DNA from: Methylobacterium crusticola
GTDB lineage: Bacteria; Pseudomonadota; Alphaproteobacteria; Rhizobiales; Beijerinckiaceae
Assembly: GCF_003574465.1 (NCBI RefSeq)
Contig: NZ_KZ984622.1
Span: 258 to 33,854 of the forward strand
Length of the DNA stretch: 33,597 bases
Reading direction: 5' to 3'
The stretch's first letter is position 1, and each line of letters begins with the position of its first letter. A program made the translations under genes and the position numbers. Positions 8,386-15,717 of the stretch are shown here, piece by piece. The notes beneath the pieces were generated by a model that was not told the origin of the DNA, searched no databases, and saw only the letters and a list, made by a program, of their open reading frames with translations.

Positions 8386-9330
8386 ATGCCCAACCCTTAC
8401 GACGTCCTCGGCGTGAGCCGCTCGGCCGACGAGGCCGAGATCAAGAAGGCTTTCCGCAAGCTCGCCAAGACCTACCACCCCGACCGCAACAAGAACGACG
8501 CCAAGGCGCAGGACCGCTTCGCCGAGGTCAACCAGGCCTACGAGATCCTGGGTGACGCCAAGAAGCGCGAGCAGTTCGACAAGGGCGCCATCGACGGCGA
8601 CGGCAAGCCGCGCTTCACCGGCTTCGAGGGGTTCGGGGCCGGCGGGGGCGGCGGCGCGGCGGGCGGGGGCCGCGGCGGCTTCGGGGGCTTCGACTTCGAG
8701 GCCATGAACCGCGCGCGGGGCGGCGGGGCCGGGGGCCTGGGCGAGGACATCTTCTCCCACCTGTTCGGCGAGGCCTTCCGGTCGGCGGGCGGGGCCGGCC
8801 CCCGCGCGGCCGCCCAGAAGGGCGACGACGTCTCGGCCGAGCTCACCGTCACCCTCGAGCAGGTCGCCACCGAGGCGAAGCTGCGGCTGAACCTGCCGTC
8901 GGGCCGCGAGGTCGACGTGGTGGTGCCCAAGGGCGTCGTCGACGGGCAGGTCATCCGCCTGCGCGGCCTCGGCTACGCGGGCGCGCACGGCGCCGAGGCC
9001 GGCGACGCGCTCCTGACCATCCGGTTCTCGGCCGATGCCCGCTTCCAGGTCGAGGGCGCCGACCTGCGCATCGCCGTCGAGGTGCCGCTCGAGGACGCCG
9101 TGCTCGGCGGCCCGATCCGGGTGCCGACGCTGACCGGCGTGGTCGAGATGAAGATCCCGGCCATGACCAGCTCCGGCCGCACCTTCCGGTTGCGCGGCAA
9201 GGGCCTGCCGAAGAAGGACGGCAGCCGGGGCGACCTGCTGGCCAGCGTCGCCATCGTGCTCCCGGCCGCCGGCGACGAGGCGCTCCTCGACTACGCCCGC
9301 AAGCGCCGCGCCGCCACCGCCCAGGGTTGA
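8386..9330 (+). CDS. DnaJ-type co-chaperone without zinc finger (CbpA/type II)
   Basis: Hsp40 co-chaperone that would stimulate the DnaK ATPase and deliver substrates. The N-terminal J domain (about residues 3-67) contains YDVLGV, the HPD tripeptide at 31-33 and the helix IV region REQFDKG. A Gly-rich/Phe segment (about 75-125) follows, then the C-terminal substrate-binding beta-sandwich domains (about 140-300; [41 protein letters not shown]). The CxxCxGxG zinc repeats of DnaJ proper are absent, so it is a CbpA-like protein rather than the main DnaJ. It has 314 residues, normal for the group. A strong palindrome lies 32 bp downstream. Confidence 0.92.
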   Translation: MPNPYDVLGVSRSADEAEIKKAFRKLAKTYHPDRNKNDAKAQDRFAEVNQAYEILGDAKKREQFDKGAIDGDGKPRFTGFEGFGAGGGGGAAGGGRGGFGGFDFEAMNRARGGGAGGLGEDIFSHLFGEAFRSAGGAGPRAAAQKGDDVSAELTVTLEQVATEAKLRLNLPSGREVDVVVPKGVVDGQVIRLRGLGYAGAHGAEAGDALLTIRFSADARFQVEGADLRIAVEVPLEDAVLGGPIRVPTLTGVVEMKIPAMTSSGRTFRLRGKGLPKKDGSRGDLLASVAIVLPAAGDEALLDYARKRRAATAQG

Positions 9331-9361
9331 ACGCCGCCCGGCCGGGCCGGGCCCCGGGTTT

Positions 9362-9391
9362 CGGAAGCCCGGCCGCGCGGCCGGACTTCCG
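9362..9391. terminator. Near-perfect palindrome downstream of the DnaJ-type gene
   Basis: Bases 9362-9376 and 9377-9391 are complementary at 14 of 15 positions, the only mismatch being 9368/9385. As RNA this would form a long hairpin starting 32 bp after the stop codon. There is no T-run after it, so it would be a non-canonical terminator or a protein-binding or RNA-stabilising element. A second short palindrome, CGCCCGCGGGCG, follows almost at once. The rest of 9331-9499 shows nothing recognisable. Confidence 0.45.
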
Positions 9392-9499
9392 TCGCCCGCG
9401 GGCGTCGGCTAAGGATGCCGGTGGGGCGCCATGCACGGCCAGGTTCGCGGGGCCGGGGCGGGTGCGGTCTTCCGCTGGCGGCTGTTCTTTGGGTGACTC

Positions 9500-10366
9500 A
9501 TGGCTGACTCGAACCGGGCACAGGTACAGGACTTCGCGCAGTCCGCGTCGCCGAAGGCGGGGCTGCTCGCCGGCAAGCGCGGCCTCGTGCTCGGCGTCGC
9601 CAACAACCGCTCGATCGCCTGGGGCATCGCCCGCAGCGCCCGCCAGCACGGCGCCGAGCTCGCCTTCACGTACCAGGGCGAGGCCCTGAAGAAGCGCGTC
9701 GAGCCCCTCGCCCGCGAGCTCGACGCGGCGGTGGTGGGCCATTGCGACGTCACCGACCCGGCCTCGATCGACGCCGTGTTCGAGGCCGCCGGGCGCCACT
9801 TCGCCGGCGGGCTCGACTTCGTGGTCCACTGCATCGCCTTCTCGGACAAGGACGAGCTCACCGGCCGCTACGTCGAGACCAGCGAGGCGAACTTCACCAA
9901 GTCGCTGCTGATCTCCTGCTACTCGTTCACCGCCATCGCCCAGCGGGCCGAGAAGCTGATGCGCGACGGCGGCTCGCTGCTCACGCTGACCTATTACGGC
10001 GCCGAGAAGTGGATGCCGCACTACAACGTCATGGGCGTCGCCAAGGCGGCGCTCGAGGCCTCGGTGCGCTACCTCGCGGCCGATCTCGGCCCGCAGAAGA
10101 TCCGCGTCAACGCGATCTCGGCCGGGCCGATCAAGACCCTGGCGGCCTCCGGCATCGGCGATTTCCGCTACATCCTGAAGTGGAACGAGTACAACGCGCC
10201 CCTGCGCCGCTCGGTGACCATCGACGAGGTCGGCGAGACGGCCGCCTACCTCGTCTCCGACATGTCCCGCGGCATGACCGGCGAGATCCTCCACGTCGAT
10301 GCGGGCTACCACGTCGTCGGCATGAAGAACCCCGAGGCGCCCGACCTCAGCCTCGACAAGGACTGA
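9500..10366 (+). CDS. fabI: Enoyl-[acyl-carrier-protein] reductase (FabI)
   Basis: NADH-dependent reductase for the last step of each fatty-acid elongation cycle (type II FAS), the triclosan target class. The 288-residue protein has LGVANNRSIAWGIA (FabI nucleotide-binding variant), DFVVHCIAF, and the active-site pattern Y165 ... Y175-x6-K182 within HYNVMGVAKAALE, plus the C-terminal GEILHVDAGYH. The initial 24 residues are longer than in E. coli FabI and appear to be a leader rather than a signal peptide. A stem-loop follows 10 bp after the stop. Rhizobiales often carry more than one FabI, so essentiality cannot be judged here. Confidence 0.95.
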   Translation: MADSNRAQVQDFAQSASPKAGLLAGKRGLVLGVANNRSIAWGIARSARQHGAELAFTYQGEALKKRVEPLARELDAAVVGHCDVTDPASIDAVFEAAGRHFAGGLDFVVHCIAFSDKDELTGRYVETSEANFTKSLLISCYSFTAIAQRAEKLMRDGGSLLTLTYYGAEKWMPHYNVMGVAKAALEASVRYLAADLGPQKIRVNAISAGPIKTLAASGIGDFRYILKWNEYNAPLRRSVTIDEVGETAAYLVSDMSRGMTGEILHVDAGYHVVGMKNPEAPDLSLDKD

Positions 10367-10375
10367 CGGGAACGA

Positions 10376-10393
10376 GGCGGCCCACGGGCCGCC
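10376..10393 (+). terminator. GC-rich stem-loop after fabI
   Basis: An 8-bp perfect inverted repeat (10376-10383 with 10386-10393) begins 10 bp after the fabI stop. The effective loop is four bases. There is no U-run, so it is at best a weak or Rho-assisted terminator. Confidence 0.4.
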
Positions 10394-10438
10394 GGCCGCC
10401 CCCGGGGACTGGACCCGGCGGCAGGAGCCGCCATGATG

Positions 10439-10464
10439 CGGGCTCCGACGACACGCGGAGCCCG
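10439..10464 (+). promoter_or_regulatory. Stem-loop covering the ribosome-binding site of the phosphofructokinase gene
   Basis: Bases 10439-10447 pair perfectly with 10456-10464 (9 bp, 8-base loop). The right arm contains GGAG at 10457-10460, the only good Shine-Dalgarno sequence for the ATG at 10467 (six-base spacing). In the mRNA the ribosome site would be sequestered unless the stem opens. The structure is read directly from sequence; a regulatory role is inference. Confidence 0.4.
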
Positions 10465-10466
10465 AC

Positions 10467-11672
10467 ATGCCCACGCCCCGAATCGCCATGCTCACCGCCG
10501 GCGGCATCGCGCCCTGCCTGTCCGCGGCGGTCGGCGGATTGATCGCGCGCTACACCGACCTCGCGCCCGAGATCGAGATCATCGGCTACCGCAGCGGCTA
10601 CAAGGGCCTGCTCAAGGGCGAGCACCTGCGCGTCACGCCCGAGGTGCGCGCGTCCGCCGGGCTGCTGCTCAAGCACGGCGGCTCGCCCCTCGGCAACAGC
10701 CGGATCAAGCTCACCAACGTGGCGGATTGCGTCAAGCGCGGCCTTGTCCGGGAGGGCCAGGACCCGCTGCGCGTCGCCGCCGACCAGCTCGCCCGCGACG
10801 GCATCACGATCCTGCACACGATCGGCGGCGACGACACCAACACCACCGCGGCCGACCTCGCCGGCTACCTCCAGGGGAACGGCTACGCGCTCACCGTGGT
10901 GGGGCTGCCCAAGACCATCGACAATGACGTGGTGCCGATCCGCCAGACCCTCGGCGCCTGGACGGCGGCCGAGCAGGGCGCGCTCTACTTCGAGAACGTC
11001 GTCAACGAGCAGAGCGCCAACCCGCGCATGCTCATCGTGCATGAGGTGATGGGCCGCAATTGTGGCTGGCTCACCGCGGCGACCGCCCGGGCCTACCGGG
11101 CGCGGCTCGACGGCGTGCCATTCCTGCCCGCCTTCGGCCTCGACCGAGCCCAGAAGGAGATCGACGCCGTCTACGTGCCGGAAAGCCCCCTCGACCTCGA
11201 CCGCGAGGCCGAGCGGCTGCGCGCCCGCCTCGACGCGAAGGACTGCGTCACCATCTTCCTCAGCGAGGGCGCCGGGCTCGACACCATCGTCGCCGAGATG
11301 GAGGGCCGCGGCGAGGTCCTGGGCCGGGACGCGTTCGGGCACGTCAAGATCGACACCGTCAACGTCGGCAAGTGGTTCGCCGACCGCTTCGCGCCGCGCA
11401 TCGGGGCCGAGAAGACGCTCGTGCAGAAATCCGGCCACTTCTCCCGCTCGGCCGCCGCCAACGCCGACGACCTGCGCCTGATCCAGGGCATGGTCGACCT
11501 CGCGGTCGAGTGCGCCCTCGGGGGCGTCTCGGGCGTGATCGGCCACGACGAGGAGCGGGAGGGCCGCCTGCGGGCGATCGAGTTCCCGCGCATCCGCGGC
11601 GGCAAGGCCTTCGACCCGCAGGTCCCGTGGTTCTCCGAGATGCTCGACGCCATCGGCCAGCCGCGGGAATAG
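10467..11672 (+). CDS. pfp: Pyrophosphate-dependent 6-phosphofructokinase
   Basis: Cytoplasmic enzyme of the PFK family that interconverts fructose 6-phosphate and fructose 1,6-bisphosphate. The phosphoryl-donor motif is GGDDT at residues 120-124 where ATP-PFKs have GGDGS, and PKTIDND at 148-154 where ATP-PFKs have GTIDND. The Asp and Lys are the family markers of PPi use, so the reversible PPi-linked reaction (EC 2.7.1.90) is inferred. MGRNCGWLTA, the metal-binding region and the C-terminal GHFSRS, all typical of the PPi clade, are also present. It has 401 residues. PPi-PFKs of this kind are known from methylotrophs. A hairpin masks its ribosome site, and a strong hairpin follows its stop. 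Confidence 0.9.
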   Translation: MPTPRIAMLTAGGIAPCLSAAVGGLIARYTDLAPEIEIIGYRSGYKGLLKGEHLRVTPEVRASAGLLLKHGGSPLGNSRIKLTNVADCVKRGLVREGQDPLRVAADQLARDGITILHTIGGDDTNTTAADLAGYLQGNGYALTVVGLPKTIDNDVVPIRQTLGAWTAAEQGALYFENVVNEQSANPRMLIVHEVMGRNCGWLTAATARAYRARLDGVPFLPAFGLDRAQKEIDAVYVPESPLDLDREAERLRARLDAKDCVTIFLSEGAGLDTIVAEMEGRGEVLGRDAFGHVKIDTVNVGKWFADRFAPRIGAEKTLVQKSGHFSRSAAANADDLRLIQGMVDLAVECALGGVSGVIGHDEEREGRLRAIEFPRIRGGKAFDPQVPWFSEMLDAIGQPRE

Positions 11673-11727
11673 GATTGGCGGGTTCGCGGCGGGCGGCCTC
11701 TCGTGGCGGGCCCGCCGCCCGCGGCGG

Positions 11728-11766
11728 GCGACCTCCCCCCGGGCGGAACGCCCGGCGGGAGGTCGC
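11728..11766. terminator. Strong bidirectional hairpin between convergent pfp and sodC
   Basis: The outer arms 11728-11737 and 11757-11766 are perfectly complementary (10 bp). The inner arms 11739-11745 and 11749-11755 pair perfectly (7 bp) around the loop GAA, with a single mismatch between them. It lies 56 bp after the pfp stop and 10 bp after the sodC stop. Neither side has a T-run, as is common in very GC-rich genomes. Confidence 0.65.
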
Positions 11767-11775
11767 TGCGAAGGT

Positions 11776-12312
11776 CTACTTGATCACCGCGCAGGCGATC
11801 CGGGCCCCCGCGTTGCCGATCGGCTGCGTCGCGTGGTCGTCCTCGCTCGCGTGGATCACCAGGGCCGCGCCGTCGGCGTCCTTGAGGCCGCCCTCGCCGG
11901 TCAGCGGCGTATCGCTCGACACCTCGGCGTTGACCGAGCCGTCCTGCGCCGCGAAGACGTTCGGCAGGTCGCCCTCGTCCGGGCCGTCCGGGTTCAGGAG
12001 GCCGTGCTTGGCGTTGTCGTGGTTCAGGTGGGCCTTCGAATCCTGGAACTTGTCCACGTCGGCGCAGGTGCCGACGGCGTGGAAGTGGATGCCGTGCCAG
12101 CCGGGCGGCAGCCCGCCGGCCTGGATCGTGACCCGCACCACCAGGGAGTTGGCCCCGTCCCGCAGGGCGATCTTGCCGATCGTCTGCCCCTTGTTGTTGA
12201 TGATCGGCGCGTCGTAGGTCGCGGGTGCAGCGGGGGCCGCGGCCTTGTCCTGGGCGGTCGCCGGGATCGCGAGGCCGAGGAACACGGCGCTCGCGAGCAG
12301 GGTCGTTCTCAT
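11776..12312 (-). CDS. sodC: Periplasmic Cu/Zn superoxide dismutase (SodC)
   Basis: Dismutates superoxide in the periplasm. The ATG at 12312 (MRTTLLASAVFLGLAIPATA-Q) starts a signal peptide and gives 178 residues; upstream in-frame starts only add an irregular tail. Copper ligands are visible as H76, H78 (WHGIHFH) and H154 (VIHASEDDH), the bridging and zinc region as H95 and H103 (HLNHDNAKHG), and the conserved GDLPNV at 114-119. The disulfide pair is probably C83 and C174, and the active-site arginine is R171 (ARIACAVI). Where E. coli SodC has GHLGDLP, this protein has PDEGDLP, so the usual zinc histidine appears replaced by Asp112. It is monocistronic and divergent from tlyA. Confidence 0.93.
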   Translation of the reverse strand: MRTTLLASAVFLGLAIPATAQDKAAAPAAPATYDAPIINNKGQTIGKIALRDGANSLVVRVTIQAGGLPPGWHGIHFHAVGTCADVDKFQDSKAHLNHDNAKHGLLNPDGPDEGDLPNVFAAQDGSVNAEVSSDTPLTGEGGLKDADGAALVIHASEDDHATQPIGNAGARIACAVIK

Positions 12313-12394
12313 GGGCAACACTCTCTTCTGTCCACCGCGACAATAGGTAAGGAGCAACAGTGCCGTCGACAGGGCCGATGCAGGATCGCACGGG

Positions 12395-13147
12395 ATGACG
12401 GCGCGGGAGCGTCTTCGCGCCGACCGCCTCCTCGTGGAGGCGGGTCACTTCGAGAGCCGGGCCCGGGCCCGCGCGGCGATCGAGGCCGGGCTCGTCAGCG
12501 CCGACGGCGCGGCCGTGCGGCGCGCCTCCGACCTCCTCGCCCGGGACGCCGCGATCGTCGCCGAGGCGCCCCACCCCTACGTGTCCCGCGGCGGCCTCAA
12601 GCTCGCGGCGGCGCTCGACGCGTTCGGGTTCGATCCCGCCGGGCGGGTCTGCCTCGACGTCGGCGCCTCGACCGGGGGCTTCACCGACGTGCTGCTGCGC
12701 CGCGGGGCCGCCCGCGTCCACGCGGTGGATGTCGGGCGCGGGCAGCTCCACCCGCGCCTCGCGGCGGATGCCCGCGTCGCCGCCCTCGAGGCCACGGACG
12801 CCCGCGCCCTCGACCCCTCCCTGCTGCCGGAACCTCCGGGTCTCCTGGTGATCGATGTCAGCTTCATCGGCCTGCGCCTCGTCCTGCCGGGCCTCGTCCC
12901 GCTCCTCGCCCCGGAGGCCGCGCTGGTGGCGCTGATCAAGCCGCAATTCGAGGCCGGGCGCGAGCGCGTCGGCCGCGGCGGCCTCGTGCGCGACGAGGCC
13001 GTCCAGGCGGAGGTCTGCGCGGCCGTCCGCTCCCTCGTGGAGACGCTCGGCCTCGCGGTCGCCGGCCTGATCCCGTCGCCGGTCGAGGGCGGGGACGGCA
13101 ACCGGGAGTTCCTGATCGGCGCCGTCCGCCGGGGAGCCGGCGCGTGA
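12395..13147 (+). CDS. tlyA: TlyA-family rRNA methyltransferase
   Basis: 2'-O-methyltransferase of the TlyA (hemolysin A) family, which in characterised members methylates cytidines in 16S and/or 23S rRNA. The N-terminal S4 RNA-binding domain (residues about 6-65; RADRLLVEAGHFESRARA) is followed by HPYVSRGGLKL and an FtsJ-like Rossmann domain with the SAM-binding motif DVGASTGGF at 88-96, VIDVSFI, and LIKPQFEAG carrying the catalytic Lys. The length of 250 residues matches the family. Its stop overlaps the next gene's GTG start (GTGA at 13144-13147), linking it to the RNA methyltransferase downstream. Confidence 0.93.
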   Translation: MTARERLRADRLLVEAGHFESRARARAAIEAGLVSADGAAVRRASDLLARDAAIVAEAPHPYVSRGGLKLAAALDAFGFDPAGRVCLDVGASTGGFTDVLLRRGAARVHAVDVGRGQLHPRLAADARVAALEATDARALDPSLLPEPPGLLVIDVSFIGLRLVLPGLVPLLAPEAALVALIKPQFEAGRERVGRGGLVRDEAVQAEVCAAVRSLVETLGLAVAGLIPSPVEGGDGNREFLIGAVRRGAGA

Positions 13148-14394
13148 GCGGGCCGGTGCGCATCGCCCGCCTCGGCGCCCGCGGCGACGGCGTGACGGCG
13201 GACGGCCTCGTCGTGCCGGGGGCGCTGCCGGGCGAGACGGTCAACGTCATCCCCGAGGAGGGGGCCCGCGGCGGCGCGGCCCGGGCCCGGCTCGAGGCCG
13301 TGCTGGAGCCGTCCCCGGACCGGATCGCGCCGTTCTGCCCCTATTTCGGCACCTGCGGCGGCTGCGCGGTCCAGCATCTCGCTCCCGCGCCCTACGCGGC
13401 CTGGAAGCGCGACCTCGTCGCGGCGGCGCTCGCGCGCGCCGGCATCGCGGCGCCCGTCGCGCCCCTCGTCGACGCCCACGGGGCCGGGCGGCGCCGGATC
13501 ACCCTGCACGTCCGCGCCGGGGAGGGCGGGCCGCGGGCCGGGTTCATGGCGGCCCGCAGCCACGCCCTCGTGCCGATCGACCTCTGCCCGATCACCGAGC
13601 CGGCCCTGCACGGCGCGCCCGGGAACGCCCGCCGCCTGAGCGGCCCGCTCGGGGGCGGGGGCAAGCCCCTCGACGTGCAGGTGACGGCGACGTCGGGCGG
13701 CCTCGACGTCGACCTGCGCGGCCACGGCCCGGCCTCCGCGCGCGCGCGCCAGACCCTGATCGGCCTCGCGGGCGAGCTCGATCTCGCCCGGCTCTCCCTG
13801 CACGGCGACGTGCTGATCGTGCGCCGCCCGCCCGAGACCGCCTCCGGGCGCGCCCGCGTGCTCGCGCCGCCGGGCGGCTTCCTGCAGGCCACCGCGGCCG
13901 GCGAGGCGGCCCTGGCGGGCCTCGTCGCCGCCGGGACCGGCCGGGCCCGGCGCGTCGCCGACCTGTTCGCGGGCTCGGGCGCCTTCTCGCTCGTCCTGGC
14001 GGAGAGCCGTGCCGTCCACGCCGTCGAGAGCGATCCCGGCGCCGTCGCGGCCCTCGACCGCGCCGCCCGGGAGACCCCGGGCCTGCGCGCCGTCACGGCC
14101 GAGCGCCGCGACCTCTTCCGCCGGCCGCTCCTCGCCCCGGAGCTCGACCGCTTCGACGCGGTGGTGTTCGACCCGCCCCGGGCAGGGGCCGAGGCGCAGG
14201 CCGCGCGCATCGCCGAGTCGAAGGTGCCGGTGGCAATCGGCGTCTCCTGCGACGCCGCCACCTTCGCGCGCGACGCGGGCCTCCTCGCCCGCGCCGGCTT
14301 CCGGCTGGACGCGGTGACGCCGGTGGACCAGTTCCGGCACTCGGCCCATGTCGAGATCGTCGGCGTGTTCCGGCGGGAGGGCCGGCGGCGCTGA
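13144..14394 (+). CDS. TrmA/RumA-type RNA m5U methyltransferase with 4Fe-4S motif
   Basis: SAM-dependent 5-methyluridine methyltransferase of RNA, 416 residues from GTG at 13144. It has an N-terminal TRAM-like beta barrel (about 1-55), then the iron-sulfur motif C65-x5-C71-x2-C74 (CPYFGTCGGC) with a fourth cysteine at about 148. A Rossmann domain follows with VADLFAGSGAFSLVLA, the substrate-binding DPPRAGA, the nucleophile in VSCDAATFARD, and the terminal general-base region DQFRHSAHVE. Architecture fits RlmD/RlmC, acting on 23S rRNA, better than TrmA, which lacks the cluster; the exact uridine cannot be told. The frame is open further upstream, but the overlap with tlyA and the conserved TRAM start fix the N-terminus. 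Confidence 0.9.
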   Translation: MSGPVRIARLGARGDGVTADGLVVPGALPGETVNVIPEEGARGGAARARLEAVLEPSPDRIAPFCPYFGTCGGCAVQHLAPAPYAAWKRDLVAAALARAGIAAPVAPLVDAHGAGRRRITLHVRAGEGGPRAGFMAARSHALVPIDLCPITEPALHGAPGNARRLSGPLGGGGKPLDVQVTATSGGLDVDLRGHGPASARARQTLIGLAGELDLARLSLHGDVLIVRRPPETASGRARVLAPPGGFLQATAAGEAALAGLVAAGTGRARRVADLFAGSGAFSLVLAESRAVHAVESDPGAVAALDRAARETPGLRAVTAERRDLFRRPLLAPELDRFDAVVFDPPRAGAEAQAARIAESKVPVAIGVSCDAATFARDAGLLARAGFRLDAVTPVDQFRHSAHVEIVGVFRREGRRR

Positions 14395-14407
14395 GGCGGC
14401 CCGCCGG
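14382..14407. terminator. Possible hairpin between convergent genes
   Basis: A 7-bp inverted repeat (14382-14388 with 14401-14407) spans the stop codon of the methyltransferase gene and ends at the base before the stop of the minus-strand hydrolase. It is short and has no T-run, so it is weak. Confidence 0.25.
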
Positions 14408-15256
14408 TCAGTCGCCGACGATTGCCCGGGTCAGGGCGCTGCGGGGATCGGCGAGGTCTTCCACGATGCCGAAATGATGCCGGCCCGCGACCTCGAACGC
14501 CGCCGTGACGGCGCCGAGGCCGTGCCAGACGTTCGCCAGGAGCAGGTTCTGGCGGCGGAACTCCGGCAGCTCCCCGGCCCCCGCGCAGGCGACGAGGCGG
14601 GCGCCCGGGCGCGGCTCGCGCAGGGCGGGACTCTCGCGGCGGGCCTCGTCGGCGTGGAGGCGCAGGACCGCGTTCATCCGCGTCGCCAGGAGCGGGCGCA
14701 GGTCGTGGACGCCGCTGATCGAGACCGCCCGGACGATCCGCCCCGCGCAACCGAGGTCGACGTCGGCGCAGAGCATCCGCGCCGCGAGGTGGCCGCCCGC
14801 CGAGTGGCCGCAGAGCCGGATCGGGCCGGGCACCTCCGCGGCGGCCCGCTCGAGGAAGGCCGCGATGTCCGCGGTGATGCCGGCGATGCGGGCGTCGGGG
14901 CAGAGCGGGTAGCTCGGGAGCGCCACCGCGTGGCCGGCCGCCAGGGGGCCGGCGGCGAGGTGGGACCAGACCGACTTGTCGAACGCCCGCCAGTAGCCGC
15001 CGTGGATGAACACCACGAGGCCCGCGGCCTCGCCCTCGGGCAGGAAGAGGTCGTAGCGGTGCCGCGCGCCCGCGCCGTAGGGCAGGTCGAGCCGGGCGCG
15101 GCCGGCCCCGCCGAGGCGCGCCCGGAAGGCGGCGGCCTCGGCGGCCCAGCGCGGCGGGAACGCCGCCGCGTCCGGGATCGCGGCGGCATTGTCGTAGGCG
15201 AGGTCCGGATCGCCGAGCGGGACCGCCCCGGCCTCCCAGGCGGGCGCGCTCCCCAT
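14408..15256 (-). CDS. Alpha/beta hydrolase, kynurenine formamidase (KynB-like) type
   Basis: The 282-residue alpha/beta hydrolase has the oxyanion-loop motif HGGYW at residues 85-89, the nucleophile elbow GHSAGG at 150-155 (S152) and a C-terminal histidine in GRHHFGIVEDL. HGGYW with this layout is characteristic of arylformamidase/kynurenine-formamidase-like esterases. It is the last gene of the minus-strand catabolic operon. In that setting it could release anthranilate from an N-formyl or N-acyl precursor, or act as a thioesterase; neither is shown by sequence. The ATG at 15256 overlaps the RidA stop by one base (TGATG); a GTG codon immediately upstream (15259) is an alternative start. Confidence 0.85.
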   Translation of the reverse strand: MGSAPAWEAGAVPLGDPDLAYDNAAAIPDAAAFPPRWAAEAAAFRARLGGAGRARLDLPYGAGARHRYDLFLPEGEAAGLVVFIHGGYWRAFDKSVWSHLAAGPLAAGHAVALPSYPLCPDARIAGITADIAAFLERAAAEVPGPIRLCGHSAGGHLAARMLCADVDLGCAGRIVRAVSISGVHDLRPLLATRMNAVLRLHADEARRESPALREPRPGARLVACAGAGELPEFRRQNLLLANVWHGLGAVTAAFEVAGRHHFGIVEDLADPRSALTRAIVGD

Positions 15257-15717
15257 CACGCCGCGTCCGGCACGATCGCGGTCGCCTCGATCTCCACGAG
15301 GGCCCCCGGCTCGACGAGGTCGGCGACCTGCACCAGCGCCATCGCGGGGAAGTGGCGGCCCATGACGCGCCGGTAGACCGGGCCGAGCTCGGACAGGGAG
15401 GCGCGGTAGGTCGCGACGCTGCGCACGTACCAGGTCAGGCGCGCCACGTGCTCGGGACCGCCGCCGGCCTCGGCCAGCACCGCCAGGATGTTGCGCAGCG
15501 TCTGCTCGACCTGCGGGAGGAAGCCCTCGGCCAGCACCTCGTCCGCGTCCCAGCCGATCAGGCCGCCGGTCATCACCACGGTGCCGCGGCCCGCCATGCC
15601 GTTGGCGTAGCCCTTCGGCTTGCGCCAGGCGGCGGGCTGGAGCGTCGTGAGCCCCTGCGGCGCGAAGGCGGCGTTGGGCGTCGCGTCCTCGCGGACGAGC
15701 GGTCGGGTGGCGGTCAC
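15256..15717 (-). CDS. RidA/YjgF-family protein (enamine/imine deaminase type)
   Basis: The 153-residue protein fits the RidA/Rid family: a YANGMAGRG-TVVMTGGLIGWD core, LRNILAVLAEAGGGPEHVARLTWYV and the C-terminal VEIEATAIV. Characterised RidA enzymes hydrolyse reactive enamine/imine intermediates, and a conserved Arg is needed. An Arg in the expected strand (VRSVATYR region) is present, but I cannot align it with confidence. The roughly 25-residue N-terminal extension is longer than in E. coli RidA. The GTG start at 15717 overlaps the ligase stop as GTGA. In a 2-aminobenzoyl-CoA pathway an enamine/imine hydrolase makes chemical sense, because the reduced ring product carries a vinylogous amino group. 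Confidence 0.88.
   Translation of the reverse strand: MTATRPLVREDATPNAAFAPQGLTTLQPAAWRKPKGYANGMAGRGTVVMTGGLIGWDADEVLAEGFLPQVEQTLRNILAVLAEAGGGPEHVARLTWYVRSVATYRASLSELGPVYRRVMGRHFPAMALVQVADLVEPGALVEIEATAIVPDAA

Noticed and set aside
8386..9330. Assignment as the main DnaJ
   Set aside because: The cysteine-rich zinc-binding repeats are absent, so it is a CbpA-like type II protein.
11833..13143. Upstream extension of the RNA methyltransferase to 853 residues
   Set aside because: It runs opposite sodC and over tlyA in another frame. The TRAM domain and GTGA overlap mark the start at 13144.
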